In this document: positions 32,510 through 45,710 of the stretch, one piece after another
Numbering within the stretch: position 1 is the first letter of the stretch
Layout: each line of letters starts with the position of its first letter
Origin: Hofstenia miamia
Lineage: Eukaryota > Xenacoelomorpha > Acoela > Hofsteniidae
NCBI GenBank assembly: GCA_900660155.1
Contig: CABFPE010000047.1
Span: 1,712,703-1,763,811 of the forward strand
Direction: 5' to 3'
Length of the DNA: 51,109 nt
Translations under genes and position numbers: made by a program
The notes under the pieces: model-generated
Told to the model about the DNA's origin: nothing
Databases searched by the model: none
Seen by the model: only the letters and a program-made list of their open reading frames with translations

Positions 32510-32645
32510 TGTAGGGGTGGATACATTATAGTTATTTAGTTGGTGGAATGCAAAATTTAACGCTAAATAATTTCAATTAAAAGGTTATTGTAAATCAGAA
32601 GATTTTTTATTGCCAGGGGTTCGAGATCCCGCACTTCCTTTGCAA
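32510..32645 (+). repeat. degenerate tRNA-like or SINE-like sequence
   Basis: ggggttcgagatcccgc (about 32617-32633) fits a tRNA T-arm / Pol III B box. About 75 bp upstream, agttatttagttggtggaatgc (near 32540) loosely fits a D-arm / A box. No cloverleaf with a paired acceptor stem can be built. A decayed tRNA-derived SINE head is the likelier reading; chance is not excluded. Confidence 0.3.
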
Positions 32646-35075
32646 AATGATTATTCATACTTGTACTTTTGAATGCATAGCCCATGATAACACTTGAAGG
32701 AAAGCATCAAACCGTTGTTTACTACATGGGATTCATGGTTTCATTAAAAGTCAGAATGAGAGTATCATTGTAGGAAAAAGAACATTAATTTATTTTTTGT
32801 GCTGTAATTTCTTTCTCTAATCTTCAGATCGCAGGTTTTATTCCATAGTTCAACTTTCAACCCTAACCTATTAAATATTAGGCTTAGGTATAGAGCCACC
32901 TATGACGAACTGCTTGACACCAGGATCCTTTTGTATAAATTACACTTCGTAATTCCAGTGCCGCATCGTCCCCTTTGTCTAAATTTCAAATTAGAATGTA
33001 TGGAGCAAGGGATATAGAAATTTAAAAAATTAAGGGAATTACATATAGTAACTTTTTGCCAAAATTGTCACGAAGTTCTTCTCTTATTTCAGGCCATGTC
33101 GGGAAATTTAACGAGACGAATATTTTGTTGGTAGTCTTCTGTATGTAGCATATATAATTTGCAAAGTTAATTTTTGAATAATTTTGATGTTTTGCATTTG
33201 TTTGATAATGACATAGACGTACTTGATAATTAATAGTTTGGCTGGAATTGGATAGGACCAATTCCTGAATGTGGGAATTGGCTTTGGAATTGAAAAAAAT
33301 TTCAGAACTGAGTTAGAAATTTACTTTTTTAGAGAGAGAAAATTTATTTTCACTCTCAATCCATAAATTGAATATTGTTGAATACATAATAAATATTAAT
33401 AAAATAAAGATAAATGTTCCCAATTTGTAAAACTAGTTAGGATTTTTGCGGTCCGTAATATTTTGAATACCCGACCTATTGATAACAAATCAGATTAAAA
33501 CGATTTTGTTGGTATTAATGAATGGAATCCAATTTCGTTAAGAAGTTGGAAAAAGATGGTAATTGATTTTTCGAAATTTCCAAGTCAATAAAAATTTTAT
33601 CAAGTAGAAAACTGTGATGTAAGAAAATTACTTTTACATTCTCTAAAATTGGCAGTTATTGTTTCAGTTTTTCTTAACTTAAAAGTGTTTTTATCCCATG
33701 GGCACCCACTTTAGAAAAATCTTACCCCATAACTGCCTGGCCTGTCCCACCCACTACGCCTCATGTATCGTTCCGCCCACTTCTATCTCTGTTTTACAGG
33801 TATAGGGTTATACTGCAAATTATATCAAATCAAGTGAAATATTGTAATGCTTCAAACAATCTCAACTAGAAATTGAAGTTTGAAGTAATAGCTATTAGAG
33901 CAGTGAAACATCAAAGGGAAGCTTTTGATTTATTTGGGGTATAATACATCAAGAATTTTTGAAACAATGGCATCCACAAATGAGAATTGATGTTCAGTAA
34001 ATAACATATTTATGATGCTCACTATTATTACTATAAATTTTTTTGAGTAAATATAATAATTATGTTTTCCTTCTATAAGCTTTGGAAATACTAAGCAATC
34101 AATTTCCTGCATGTATTACTGAAACCTGGCTTCAGAGGCTGTAGCCAAGATTCAGCTCCAGGTAGTTTCAAATGCCCAGCTGGATAGTTGCGTTAAGGCC
34201 TATGTGACCTCATTACATGGTAGTAGTTTTGATTTGGCTGAAAAGAGCGGTTAGGGTTTTTATTGCATTTTATATTAACAAGTATACAGTAATATTACAT
34301 AATATATATATATATATTGCGATTTATACCAAAAGAAATTTTGTTGAGGAAATATAAGGTCATTGGATTTTTCAAATAAATCATATTAAAATGCTCAATA
34401 TTTAAGAGGGAAATGTATCCCACCAGTAAGTCCCAAGCCCCTGGTAACCCTACTTGGATCAGCCAATACTCCATCATTTCTTTTTTTGACAATGGATTCC
34501 CCAAATTGCCTCCGTGATCTAGCCTAGATTGAATTACAGATTTTAAATTATTTAAAAGAAAGTATATAAATCAATGCACCATTTGTTGTATAATATTCAC
34601 GAACCTTACTTAGATTCATTTGAACTTCGGATGGCAAATTAAACCAGTATCATAGCATGGAAGGCCCTAAGGCACATATAAATTAAGCACAATACTTCTA
34701 CAATATAATGCACAATTGAATATGAAATTTACTTAAATGTAAATTGTTTTGCTTACATCCATCGTGCTGTTGTGGGTATGTACAGTTACGCGCCTCAATT
34801 TTTTTCAATGCTCAACGCCCCGTCATAGTACGCTACTTTTTAGCTATAAAATTTTAGTGTGGAGTGATGCTAACGTAAATCACAATTTGTGATGTGAAAT
34901 GTTCGTCATCAATTAAATGATGCATTGTGAGCAATAACGTGGGAACATATTGTAAAATAAAAACAATGAAATTCATTTAGAAAATTTTCGCTTAGATTAA
35001 GATTATCAATATAATTAAATTGATATACATATTGTATAATGTATAAATTGCATATACATATAAGCTGAAAATGTA
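32646..35075. other. gene-poor region
   Basis: No convincing gene. The ORF 33261-33022 (-) ends with FPTWPEIREELRDNFG, which resembles the capsid-end helix of LTR-retroelement Gag but is isolated. Patches with more G+C at 33690-33790, 34120-34210 and 34420-34510 could be old repeats. A short (AT)n array lies at 34302-34317. Confidence 0.45.
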
Positions 35076-35079
35076 TTCC

Positions 35080-35175
35080 ATCATAGTGATGCAAACATTT
35101 GATTCTGTTTCTCCTCAAACTTTGGTAGATAAAGTGAAAAATATTGGTATTGGTGATACATTTCTAAAACGTTTG
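35080..35175 (+). pseudogene. LINE reverse-transcriptase fragment
   Basis: The plus strand reads QTFDSVSPQTLVDKVKNIGI then GDTFLKRLVDH. This matches the LINE RT block with the first catalytic region (KAFDSVSH..L..KL...GI). About 30 codons only, then stops. Confidence 0.6.
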
Positions 35176-35368
35176 GTTGACCATTGTAATCAATAACATT
35201 TCTACTTCAATTCAAAATATTAAAAACAATAACGACATTAAGAGGGAGGGCCCTGTGCTAACCAATTATTACAGAGGAGTTATTAGTAAATTTAAGAAAA
35301 TTGAAATTAAATACTTCACAATATGAATTTAAAAATTATATTACTAATTGCATTTTAAAATTAGGGTA

Positions 35369-35934
35369 TTCAGCATTGTGCATAATAGTTCGGACAAATT
35401 AAATAATTTTAATTTTAAGTGTCCATATAGCCCATATTTATTTAAGATTCGGTGAATTGTGTATTCATACACAAAATGTCCATGTATCCAATATATTTTC
35501 AAATGCCTCGACGTCAAACGCGAGCAAACTCTGGAAAGACGGGCTAAATTTGCTTAGGAACGGCCCGCTGGTTTAGAAGGACCCACTGGTTTTGCTAATC
35601 GCCTAATTTGACCGATTCTTTTATAATGTGAAATAATTTAAGATACTGTTTGCTTTGATAATTTAAGAAACGCGCAAATTTCCATCTGTTGAATTTTTTA
35701 AGGAATTTTAACACTATAATTTTTCGAATTTCGAATGAAATAGTCTTACCACACATTTTACAGTGAATAATGACATAAACGCTCAGCAATTGTCAGAAAT
35801 GTTAAGCTTGGACTTAAATGCTAACAGATACATGCTAAAATTAAGTATGCACGCTTTCAAAGTACCAATAACAACGAAGAGAAAAACGTTAATATGAGAA
35901 AATATTAGTCCGAACTATTATGAACAAAGCTGTT
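35369..35934 (-). mobile_element. internally deleted Tc1/mariner-like element
   Basis: Terminal inverted repeats of about 29 bp with three mismatches: left 35369-35397 (cagc, then ttgt, cataatagttcggac) and the matching right end 35904-35934. TA flanks both sides (35367-35368, 35935-35936), as expected for Tc1/mariner insertion. The 566-bp interior encodes, on the minus strand, a transposase N-terminal HTH (35789-35595: MCGKTISFEIRKIIVLKFLK, then FARFLNYQSKQYLKL). This resembles the GK.IS...R..I...F..G.S...IAR.L..S..TV pattern. The catalytic domain is missing. A GC-richer patch (35510-35600) would correspond to the second HTH/linker. Confidence 0.75.
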
Positions 35935-35936
35935 TA

Positions 35937-36720
35937 CCCGGGTTGACGATGAATGAGTTTTTTCCCACAAAGACCAACCAACACATTAGCAAAAGGTTAT
36001 TGTGTCACACAACATACCCACCATAACACAACAAAGTAGCATATTACACTTAAAGTTTATGTCATCCTTTTCTCAATATTAATATTTATATGAATATTGC
36101 TGAAATAAATATTAAATACTAATTTTCAATAATATATGTGGGAATATATGTGATTGGAATTCGAAAGATTGCAACTGAAAAAATCATAAAAACCATCACT
36201 CTTTAGCAGCAGAATATAGTTTTCATTGCATCTAAATATATTGGATGTTCATTGTACTGAAATTTTAAAATTTAAAATTCTTATATCCACGGGAATGGTT
36301 TTTCTTGTAAAATTTCTTTTTAAGAAAGAAACATTCTAAAATTTATAATTCAAAAAAATTCTATGAACCCTTTTTTGCAGACTTGGTGTCATATTTTACC
36401 TCGACCTCGTGCAGGTGAAGGAAGGCCTTGGTTATAAAGGGAGTGCACAAGGATCTGATTTTTTTATTTTAATCGATTCAATGATGTGGTTGATATTAAA
36501 ACTGTTAGCCCATGAAACGAATTATTGATTGAAGACATTGTGAAGTTGTATGCATTTGTACTTTACATAAAGTGAATTGGAAATTTAGAAAAGTCTTTGG
36601 CAAAGTGAAAACACTAATAATTTTAAAATGATAGGTTTTTATAGAACAAATAATTCGAAAATTCACATTCAAATTTGGAAATATTAATAAGAATATTCCT
36701 TATTTGACATCGACAAAAAT
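35937..36720. other. AT-rich intergenic
   Basis: Nothing recognised apart from a G+C-higher patch at 36395-36460 without identifiable coding. Confidence 0.5.
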
Positions 36721-36724
36721 AAGG

Positions 36725-37100
36725 TAGGCGTCATATATTAAACTTATTCTAAATGGATTACTAAACGGTTACATTGTATAGTATGCAAATCAAAAAAATA
36801 TCATCTTGATGAATGAAAATATTCAAAAGAAATGTATTCGATGGATAAATTGGAAAAGCAAACATGTAACTTCACTTAAAAATTTAAATACTTTGTCAAT
36901 ATCCCTAAATATTAAACTAAGTGATATCTACTGCTTAATAGATCTTCTTTAGAAGACTGCTTTTCCAAAATATATCATTCAATCAAATTTCTACAATTTA
37001 GATGACAAAAAAGAACTTCACAGAATATAGCATTAATATTTTAAATGAAAACAAGAAAACTATGAAAAAAATAATTCATCAGTATTTAAATAATAAATAT
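36725..37100 (+). pseudogene. LINE RT C-terminal relic
   Basis: The plus strand reads NENIQKKCIRWINWKSKHVT, then SLKNLNTLSISLNIKLSDIY followed by CLIDLL. This is the LE.IQK.A.R.I ... L..L.LLPL...L...D...L.K region at the LINE C-terminus, as at 24.8-25.4 kb (-) and 43.2 kb (+). An (AT)n array follows at 37123-37142. Confidence 0.55.
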
Positions 37101-37142
37101 GCTGAAATTTAAACTTGTAAATGATATATATATATATATATA

Positions 37143-40100
37143 TTTTTACTGTTTTTACTGATCTTTTTGTATGACACATGGTCATAAAATTATATTTGCA
37201 TAGCTAGCTAGATGTAAGATGAGACTGACAACAAACCGATCCATTATGATATAACGTTAATTAAATTTCACTAAGAGTCGAAACGACACCTGTAAACCGA
37301 ATTCCTTCTTTGCATTCCCGCATTGTAGAGTATATTTCCTGGATCCTCGAAGCTTTTAGCTTTTAAATAGTGTTGTGCTCTTGTTCTCAATGATATCTTT
37401 CAGCATTTAAGCTTCTTTCGTGAAGCCAATCTGTAATCATTCTTTAACTCTTACATGCACCCATTAATTTTCTTTAGAAATAAAAAAATTCATTTTACTT
37501 TTTTCTCGATGCTTCCATGAAAATATGACAAATTAAAGACAAATAAATGAAAACTTTGTTATATATCGTCAAGTGGAATTTTTTGTTCCGGAATAATATT
37601 GCTCCTCAGTGGTCACAAAATTCGCCCTTCAAAATAAAACCAAATTTAGTTGCTTCTGTGCTTTCATGTTAAATTATAAGAAATTCATTGTGTAAACTTT
37701 TTGTTCTTCAACAACCCAGTGCATGGAAAAGTTTAACAGTCAGTTAAATTGTGAGGAACCCATTTATTCAACAAAATGTGCAGAACTTCTTTCCCAACAT
37801 TGTAGCATCTCAATTCCAATAAAAGGTACAACTTCTTTGTTATTTTCAGAGCTGTTTGAGATGTTTAGATGGCTTAAGATCCCCTTGCAGATGCAAATGC
37901 TATCTAAGAATTTATTCACTAGTCATATATGGTTGAAAGACATGGTCGCGAATGAAGGATAGCAGATCAAATAGAGAAAACTAGTTATTTCGATTACTAA
38001 GATTTAGTACTTCTCGAACATCATTCTTGAATATTGACGATTTCTTCTTTACAGCTCTCTATCTAGTATGAATATAAAATCCTGTCATCATCCTACTTGA
38101 TTGGTTAATTTTGAATTTATAGAGAGAAATATTTCGCGACCAGAAACAGTTCCCTGAGGGATCCCTTTACTATTATTTAGAAAGCTACATTGATTTGATG
38201 CCACATTTACACATTTTAATACAACTCTTTTGATTACAAAAGCATTGCAAACGTTCTTGGCTATCAAGTTTTCAAAACTAGCTTAAATTATCGTTTCACA
38301 TTAGTTTTATAAAAAACGTTACATAGTAAAGTAACAGGGAAGTGTCACAATTTATTGAAATTGCTCTCACCTTATTTGAGTAAGAATTACACGTTAAATC
38401 ACTCCATTTCAAACTGCATATCTCTGCAGTGAGTACCACAGGAATCTGCATTTGAGCATCCGCCCTTTGTTTCTTTCATCAACGAACTATTTAGTCAATA
38501 TGTCTGAGGATAACACAAACTAGTCGGTGATAACTTTATCAACATACATAGTCGAAGTTTGACCTTTTTGATGGATCTGAGATTGGAAATCTGTGGTTAT
38601 TATTTAATTATTTCGTTTGGATCGCATATATATATCATAGCAGATGTTTCTTAAACAAAATTGTTATACATATTTTCTTAAAAATCAAATCCAACATTAC
38701 AAATAGAAGTCTAATATGATAAAATATTGCACCTGACTATAAAAACCCATCAGTATAACTAAGCGACATCAAGATTCACATTACACATATTGAGACGAAA
38801 TACCTAATATGTCATTCGTTCAATTTTGTAAAATTAATTCAGTGTAATTATAAGCTTTCAAATTTTCTATTTTGTCTAAACATAATGCATTTATTTTACT
38901 GAAATATATTATAGCTATAAAAATTTAGGGTTCTCTCCGTGATAACATCTCAATGAAAATAAAACAATTCAAACCCTAAGCGGAATTTTGTTATTTATTT
39001 AGTCTAAAACAAAATATTAAGTATGAACCATTTTCTCTAAGATTAGCATAACAGTTATAATTCAGGTTTGCAGCAATATGTTAAAGTTTAATGCTCAAAA
39101 TTGTATATGTTCTGAGTGATCTTAAACAATGTCCCAATAATTGTTCGAAAATAGATATTTTCTCTATTTGTCATTACTCTAAAGAATACTATTCGATAAC
39201 AGAATTCAAGTTGAATTCGCTTTCATTTGATTTATGAATCATATGACAAACAACATTTTATAATAATATGCGAAAATGCTGTTTTATAAAAATTTGAATT
39301 TATAATTTTGGTTGTAAAACTTAATAAATGCAATTTTATTAAAGGTTTGTTTTAAATTAATTTAAAAATTTTATTTTATAAATTCAGTTAGTTACATTAT
39401 ACAATTGTTGTGTTCCCTAAAAAGATGTACTTGCAAAAGATATTTGTCGAAACATAGAGAATTGATGTGACCATTAATAGAGGAGAACTAAATGAACGGA
39501 GATGCAAATACGAAATGTGTAGAAAGACGTGATAATGCCAAATTTTGATATCAATTCGCAAAATGGTCTTGTTTCTGCAAATAATTTGCACCAAGTAAAT
39601 AATTGTCTTGAAGGAGCAGTTAATAACCACGTGTTGCACTTGACCCTTAAATTCTTTACCCATTTAAAATGTCAGGTTTGTGATTTACAGAGTTCCATTA
39701 TATCACGTTACAAGAATCCCTAGGAACTTCAAGGACTCTGAAGTTTTTGAATAAGATTTTTTTTAATGAATTCAATATTTTGGAATGCTTGATGAAACTT
39801 TATAGTAATTTACATGTATAAACTTCAAAATACGGACAGCTTACTTGTTGACTAGCAACAGTATTTTGTATCTTCTTCAGTTGCTGGTAAAAAAAACCCA
39901 AATCGTGATTCATGTACAACATGAAACGATTCCATAAGTATCTGAAATGTAAATGTTGTTAGTTTACTGCTGCAAAACACCAGGCGTGAGGAGGTAACGG
40001 GAAATAATGCAACAATTTGTACGATACTATTAATCTGTAAAATTATTTACAATTAATATAAATATATTTGAATGAGTTGTATGTTACAATTGTGTCAAAC

Positions 40101-40150
40101 ATATAGTGCGTTTTTTAATTCTCTTAAAGTGTTTGAACTACATTATTTTT
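37143..40150. other. 3-kb AT-rich stretch without recognised gene
   Basis: ORFs at 37723-37962 (+) and 39397-39723 (both strands) have no domain and no splice or repeat context that supports them. No CpG anomaly or inverted repeat noticed. Confidence 0.5.
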
Positions 40151-40154
40151 TAAA

Positions 40155-41930
40155 ATTAAGCTCTAAACTATTCTACATTTGTGTCGTTTTCAACAGAAAT
40201 GATTAAAAGATAACTAGAAATAAGATTGACAAAATTAGAATCCATACTGAAATTTTCTATTTTGGAAATAGGTAATGAGTGCGACACTTTATCGAAGGCT
40301 TTGCAGAAATCTAGATAAATAGATGAGAAACTGATATTTTTATCAACGTTTTTAAAAGCAAAATCACGAAACTTTAAAATGGAAGTAACAATAGACTTAC
40401 CGAACATAAATCCAAATTGAAATGGTGACAAAAGTTGCGAAAGATAGGGTAAATGACTTTGAAGATAATTTTTTTGAAAATTAAAGAGAGACGAGAAAGT
40501 ATAAAGATTGGACATAAATGTTTTGGCAAATTTTTACCAGATTTATAAATTGGAATGACAACTGCAAATTTCCAAGATGCAGGATAAGTTGCTGTTAAAA
40601 TAATTGATCTAAATAAAGAAAAAAGAGGATCCGCTAAAGAAGAGGCAATGTTTTTAAGTAGGATGGGGTTTTTAGGTCATCATAATGAGAAGGGCGAGGT
40701 TTTATCTAATTTAGAAGTGTATAGAGAAAAAAATGATGGAAGTGGATATGAGAAAACAGAACAGAAGTATTTGTTGAAAAGTTCAGCAATATTTTGCAGA
40801 GATGATGCAGAAATGTTGTCATATGATAATGTAGAATGCAAAGAGTGAGGTTTTGATAAAGCTTGTAGATATTTATGGCAGCAATTTACGGAATTCGATT
40901 ATGAAAATGAATTGATATACAAAATTTTGTCAAGTTCACTTGAATCTGAAAAATCAGAAACTATTGTCAAAATTTTATTTAGAAGAAATGTTTTACCAGA
41001 ATGGATGAATAGATTGGCGCTTAAGGAAGGAAAGTTTGTTGTAAAGATATACAGAATAAGAAGAATAGTAAAATGGAAACTTCTGACGTAGTTTACGCTT
41101 GCAAGGAACAAATTCTGAATGACCTAAAAGGATAACATTAATTAATAAGTTAATGAAATTGTCAACATCAAAACAAGAAAGAATGTCAAACTTAAGACGA
41201 GTGTTGATAAAACTATTAATTGAAATGTAATTGCTTAGCGAATAAGAAAACTCGTTCTTTGAATAAATTTGCGAAATTCTGGCTGAGAATATAATAGAAA
41301 ACCATAAAAATGCGTGATCTGATGAGAAAGGAGCAGGATCAATAGTTAAAACACACAGGTCCGAATTATCAGAAAATATGAGATCCAAAGTGTTTCCTGA
41401 ATCATGTGTAGGAAAACTAACAAGTTAAAATAAATTGAGGTTATTGAAAAAATTCTAAAATATCAGATTCATATGGATCTGTAGAGTATAAAGCATGCCA
41501 ATCAACTTGAGGCTGGTTTAAATCACCTATTTATTAGCACAGATTTGTAAAAACTCCATGAGAAGTATTGAATGAAGTGAATTCTTTCAAGAAAAAAGAT
41601 ATAGTATACTGGAGTTTTGATATGGATAGACGATATTTACTATTAAGAGGTGGATTGTAAATACTCTTTACTAGAACATTAGACAAGTTGCTATAGAGAA
41701 ATGTTGAGTAACTGACATCACATTCAAAGGGTGGACTTATAACCGAATGATTGGCTGATATACTTGTAGGAAGAGCAATAATTGTACCATGACAAAGAGA
41801 ACATCTATCAGATCGGACAATTATTTGAAGGGAGGAACAAAAAACACATGAGTTTGGAAAAGATTAATCAAGCCAAGTTTCTGTGAGGCAGCTATTTAGG
41901 CATTTTACTTATCACAATTAAATTATTGCT
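40155..41930 (-). pseudogene. truncated LINE (CR1/Jockey-type): endonuclease and RT
   Basis: On the minus strand, from right to left: an endonuclease start (LTETWLD, about 41895), GDLNQPQVDWHALYS (the GDLN..HP..W box, about 41520), SFPTHDSGN then LDLIFSDN (41400-41370) and SSDHAFL, all APE-type endonuclease motifs. RT follows: SPFQFGFMFGKSIVTSILKF (about 40430) and YLDFCKAFDKVSHSLPISKI (about 40310), which holds the first catalytic Asp. The YADD box and C-terminus are missing and the frame is broken several times. The 3' part resembles the same class as the plus-strand fragment at 43.1-43.9 kb. Confidence 0.8.
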
Positions 41931-42490
41931 CATGTTTTTTTATTAATTCGACTAAACAAAGTCTGAAATTGTGTTACCAAAACTATTTATTAGTATTGAA
42001 AAATATAATTTTGCAAGTAGACTTAAGCATGTTACTGAATACAGGCAGACATATAATATATTGTTCCGCTATATCAAGAACAATTTCATTCCACAATCAA
42101 GGGTTTTTTTATTAAATTTAATAAAAACGAAATCCAAGATCAAATATATTTATTCACTATTGTACACCCAAAAAACACAATTGGGGGCAAAAGCATTTAT
42201 CACGACATACATAGATGCACTAAAAACCTTATAATTAATATTGTTAATATTTTTAGTATTATATTATATATTAAGTTTGCAGTTATGAATTTTGTATTAT
42301 ATTGACTCATATGAATATTATCTACTGATATTATTTATGATGCATCACGAAAATGAAAGAAACTGTAGGATTTGCATATATTATGCTTATGACATGGCAG
42401 ATAGATGTCGATAAGCAATGATTCTCAAGTTTCTAATTGTGAAAGTTTAATTCGCTGTTAGTTCTCCTGACAGCGATGCATACAATGCCG

Positions 42491-42521
<31 letters not shown>

Positions 42522-42929
42522 TTATTAATTATTATATGCGTTAATTAAATAGCTATCCACACAAACGTTTACAAAAATTTGTCTATAAGGCATTAGTTTC
42601 AAATATTGTAGAACGTAAACAAATAATAACAGGTAATCGGTAGCAAATATATTGGAAACTACATTTCCCTGAAAAGAGAAAATAATTTTTAAAATCAAAG
42701 AACTATAAGTAACTAAGAAAATGGAAATTTTATTATCAAGGAAAACATCTGAATTCCATAAGAAATCCAGTGTAAAGAATGAAATAATTAGTACATCAGA
42801 GAAATCAAGAAACCAGGATCATCTGAGAGGACACTTAAGAAGTTAAATATATTTGCATAAACATCAAGCATATTACTACTGAGGATAGTTTATACATTGA
42901 AACCTCGTACTAATGCCAATTTAAGCATG

Positions 42930-42970
<41 letters not shown>

Positions 42971-43085
42971 GCTGTTCTTTTTGTGATAGTAATAAGCTTT
43001 CTTTCTTGATTTCATCACTCCATTGACTTTGATATCTTCCTTAATCACTAAATTGCATCCTTGCTGGATTTCCAATTTCAATAAA
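41931..43085. other. AT-rich spacer between opposing LINE fragments
   Basis: The ORF 41971-42234 (+) is Lys/Ile/Tyr-rich without a domain. (AT)n arrays lie at 42491-42517 and 42937-42970. Confidence 0.5.
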
Positions 43086-43089
43086 ATAA

Positions 43090-43940
43090 TTTTTTTGGAA
43101 ATCGTGAATTGATTTTATTATTATTGAATTAAATTAAACATTGAACTAAATATAAATCAAGTACCAATAAAGCAAAGTGAATCAATAAATTATTTAGGTG
43201 TTATGATTGACAATGATTTAAATTTCGAACAATTTTTAAATACTAAAATTAAAGTTAGGTATCTTTACCATCTGCGAAACGTCTCAAATATATATCACAA
43301 ACAATTAATAAATTCTTTTTGTTTATCTTATTTTCAATATTGCTCATTTCTCTTTACAAACATAAATTCAAAATATCGCATACTTCTGTCTAAAACTTTC
43401 AATTGGTCTCTTAAAACACTTAACTTTGCGCAAAAACATGACATTTCATCCGTCTATCGAATTCAATATAAAATATTAGCTCCTTATTACAGAATTCAAG
43501 TGCATATGGTATCAATATTATTTAAGTGTACATCTGGTACACCTTCTCTTTCATTTTTAAAACAATATATTAAGTTAAATGAACGTTCTCAAAAATTTTT
43601 ATGCTTAGATAAACATTCAAATAGTTTTCACCACAAAGCAACTAAAATTTGGAATAAGTTAGACCATGAAATTAAAATGGAAATTAACTACAAAAAATTT
43701 AGAAAAAAAGTGCGAAAATTCCTCTTTCACAGACAATGCATACTTAATGACAATAATACACTACACTCCTTCGAAAATTTCGTATGATCCTAAACAATGT
43801 ACACACACACACAAATCCCCAACAAACACACACCCACAATTATATATGTATATGTTACTATTATTTTGTAAATAGTTTTTAGTTTATAGTCTTGTACCAA
43901 AGATTTTTTGCAATAAATTGCTTTTGACTCTTATTATTTA
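43090..43940 (+). pseudogene. LINE 3' end with (TTATTT)-type tail
   Basis: The long ORF 43203-43787 reads LGVMIDNDLNFEQFLNTKIK at its start (the YLG...D..L.W..H... block after RT). Later come LINSFCLSYFQYCSFLF (L..S...P...Y) and TKIWNKLDHEIK (the LWN.LP..I block). No stop interrupts these 194 codons, so this copy is better preserved than the other LINE pieces. The RT core is absent: a typical 5'-truncated insertion. It ends after caataaattgcttttg with a TTATTTATTATTATTTA tail at about 43930-43947. Confidence 0.8.
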
Positions 43941-44130
43941 TTATTATTTAGACTTCATACATAGGTTTTTATTCTTTACATGATTTTAATTAGGAATCAC
44001 AGACCAAGATTTACTCAACTGGTTGACAGTAATTAGCAATCACTAGAGTTTTTAGTAATGCATATACATTGTTAGTTCATGGCTATATTACTATATCAGA
44101 AAATATTAATTTTGAATTTTTAGATTATAA

Positions 44131-44171
44131 ATGGAAAATACTGAAGAAAAACCAGCAAAGAAAAAAACACG
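44131..44171 (+). CDS. TRPM-like paralogue, exon 1
   Basis: ATG at 44131, 13 codons (MENTEEKPAKKKT) plus 2 nt, donor gtaagc. An acceptor-like gaatttttag lies 7 nt upstream of the ATG, echoing the AG|ATG arrangement of the minus-strand gene. Confidence 0.6.
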
Positions 44172-45675
44172 GTAAGCAAATTACAAATTATTTTTAAGAA
44201 AATCAATTTAGTAAACCTGACACATTCAATGAAAACGTATATATTCCGAAGAACTTTCAGCAGTATGCAGTTGTGGCTGACAATATCGCCAAGTAAGTTA
44301 TATTAATTTTACATCATGGCATTTATATTTCTTGCGAACGAAATAAAAGATTTTAATTTTGACATGTGAGCAATTAGTTTGACTCATATAAATGTTCCAG
44401 AGGCTTGATTACGCAAAATGTATTACATCGAATCTTATGTAATAAAATGAATGAAATGTCACTACGCTTCCATTTTATTTGTTTAATCAGAGTAATAAAA
44501 CCCATTCTATTGTAAAAAAACGTCATTCAATATTAACTAAGTGCATTTTACTCCTCGATGTTGAGAGCATATATATATATATATATATACTGTATATGCA
44601 TCATATATATATATATATGTATATTCAAAAGTTAATTTACTGAGATTCATATAATTATTTGACATTAATAGAAAAACGTTTCGACTATATTATAGTCATC
44701 GTCAGTTAACAATATTTTTGCGGTAATAAAAGTTTACAATATACTACACTTTATAATTTAATGATATTGCATACACTAAAATAATTTAATCTCATTCTTG
44801 CCTAAATTACATTGTTTATTCATGATGTTTTCTTTGTTATGTTGTTTAATTAATAGAGCCTCACAGATCTTAGTGTGTGTTGTTTTCATGGCTATTTCAA
44901 AATTTTCTTTCTTTAATTCATGATATATATATATATATCAGGTTGTTTGCACAATTGAAATTTGCTGCACAAAAACTGAACTCATTTCTTAAGTGCACAG
45001 ATTTTGCGTTTTCCTATGGTGATGATTAATAATCAATATCGACTATCAAAATATTATTTTTGAAAGATTCGAATTAGTCGTTCTTATAGTTGTAAAGCAT
45101 GCGCACAATATCCATCCATACAGTGATATGTCTGTTTAAAAATCTAATGCTATTAAAAACTTGTGAAAAAGCTGTTTTGGAGCAGATTTCAACTTTTTAT
45201 ATAGTTGACAACCCCTGCTAACATTGCATATTATGTACCTACCAAAATTGCCATACAAAATAAGTGTTTCATTTTAAAGTTAATATATTATTATTACAGT
45301 ATTTTCAGTTTAACTCTACCAGGTTAAAATTATTTTGTATCTTATAATATAATAAATAGAAATGATGGCAGAATAGATAAATTGAAGAGAAATTATATTT
45401 GTCAAGTGAAATGTTTTCTAGCCGCAACTAAATTGGACTAAAACTGCATAATATCAAATTCTACACCAGAATACACTTAAGCAACTTGATTATTTGGACA
45501 TTGCTCTAAGTTTCTTCACTGATGCTAGGTTTTGCTTGGTCAGGGTAAGAAAGGGTTGGAATTAGAGATGTATGGCTAAGGAAAAATATGTATTTCTCTG
45601 TATCAAGATTTAACATTACCCGACACAATTCTTTTAGCCGTGGGCGTAATTCTCAGCAATTGTAGACGAGCATTA

Positions 45676-45710
<35 letters not shown>

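Noticed and set aside
33022..33261. FPTWPEIREELRDNFG as a gag capsid
   Set aside because: Suggestive of Gag but only about 16 residues with no neighbouring retroelement domains; kept as a remark only.
36395..36460. G+C-higher patch as a gene or tRNA
   Set aside because: No conserved motif, no ORF of note and no cloverleaf.
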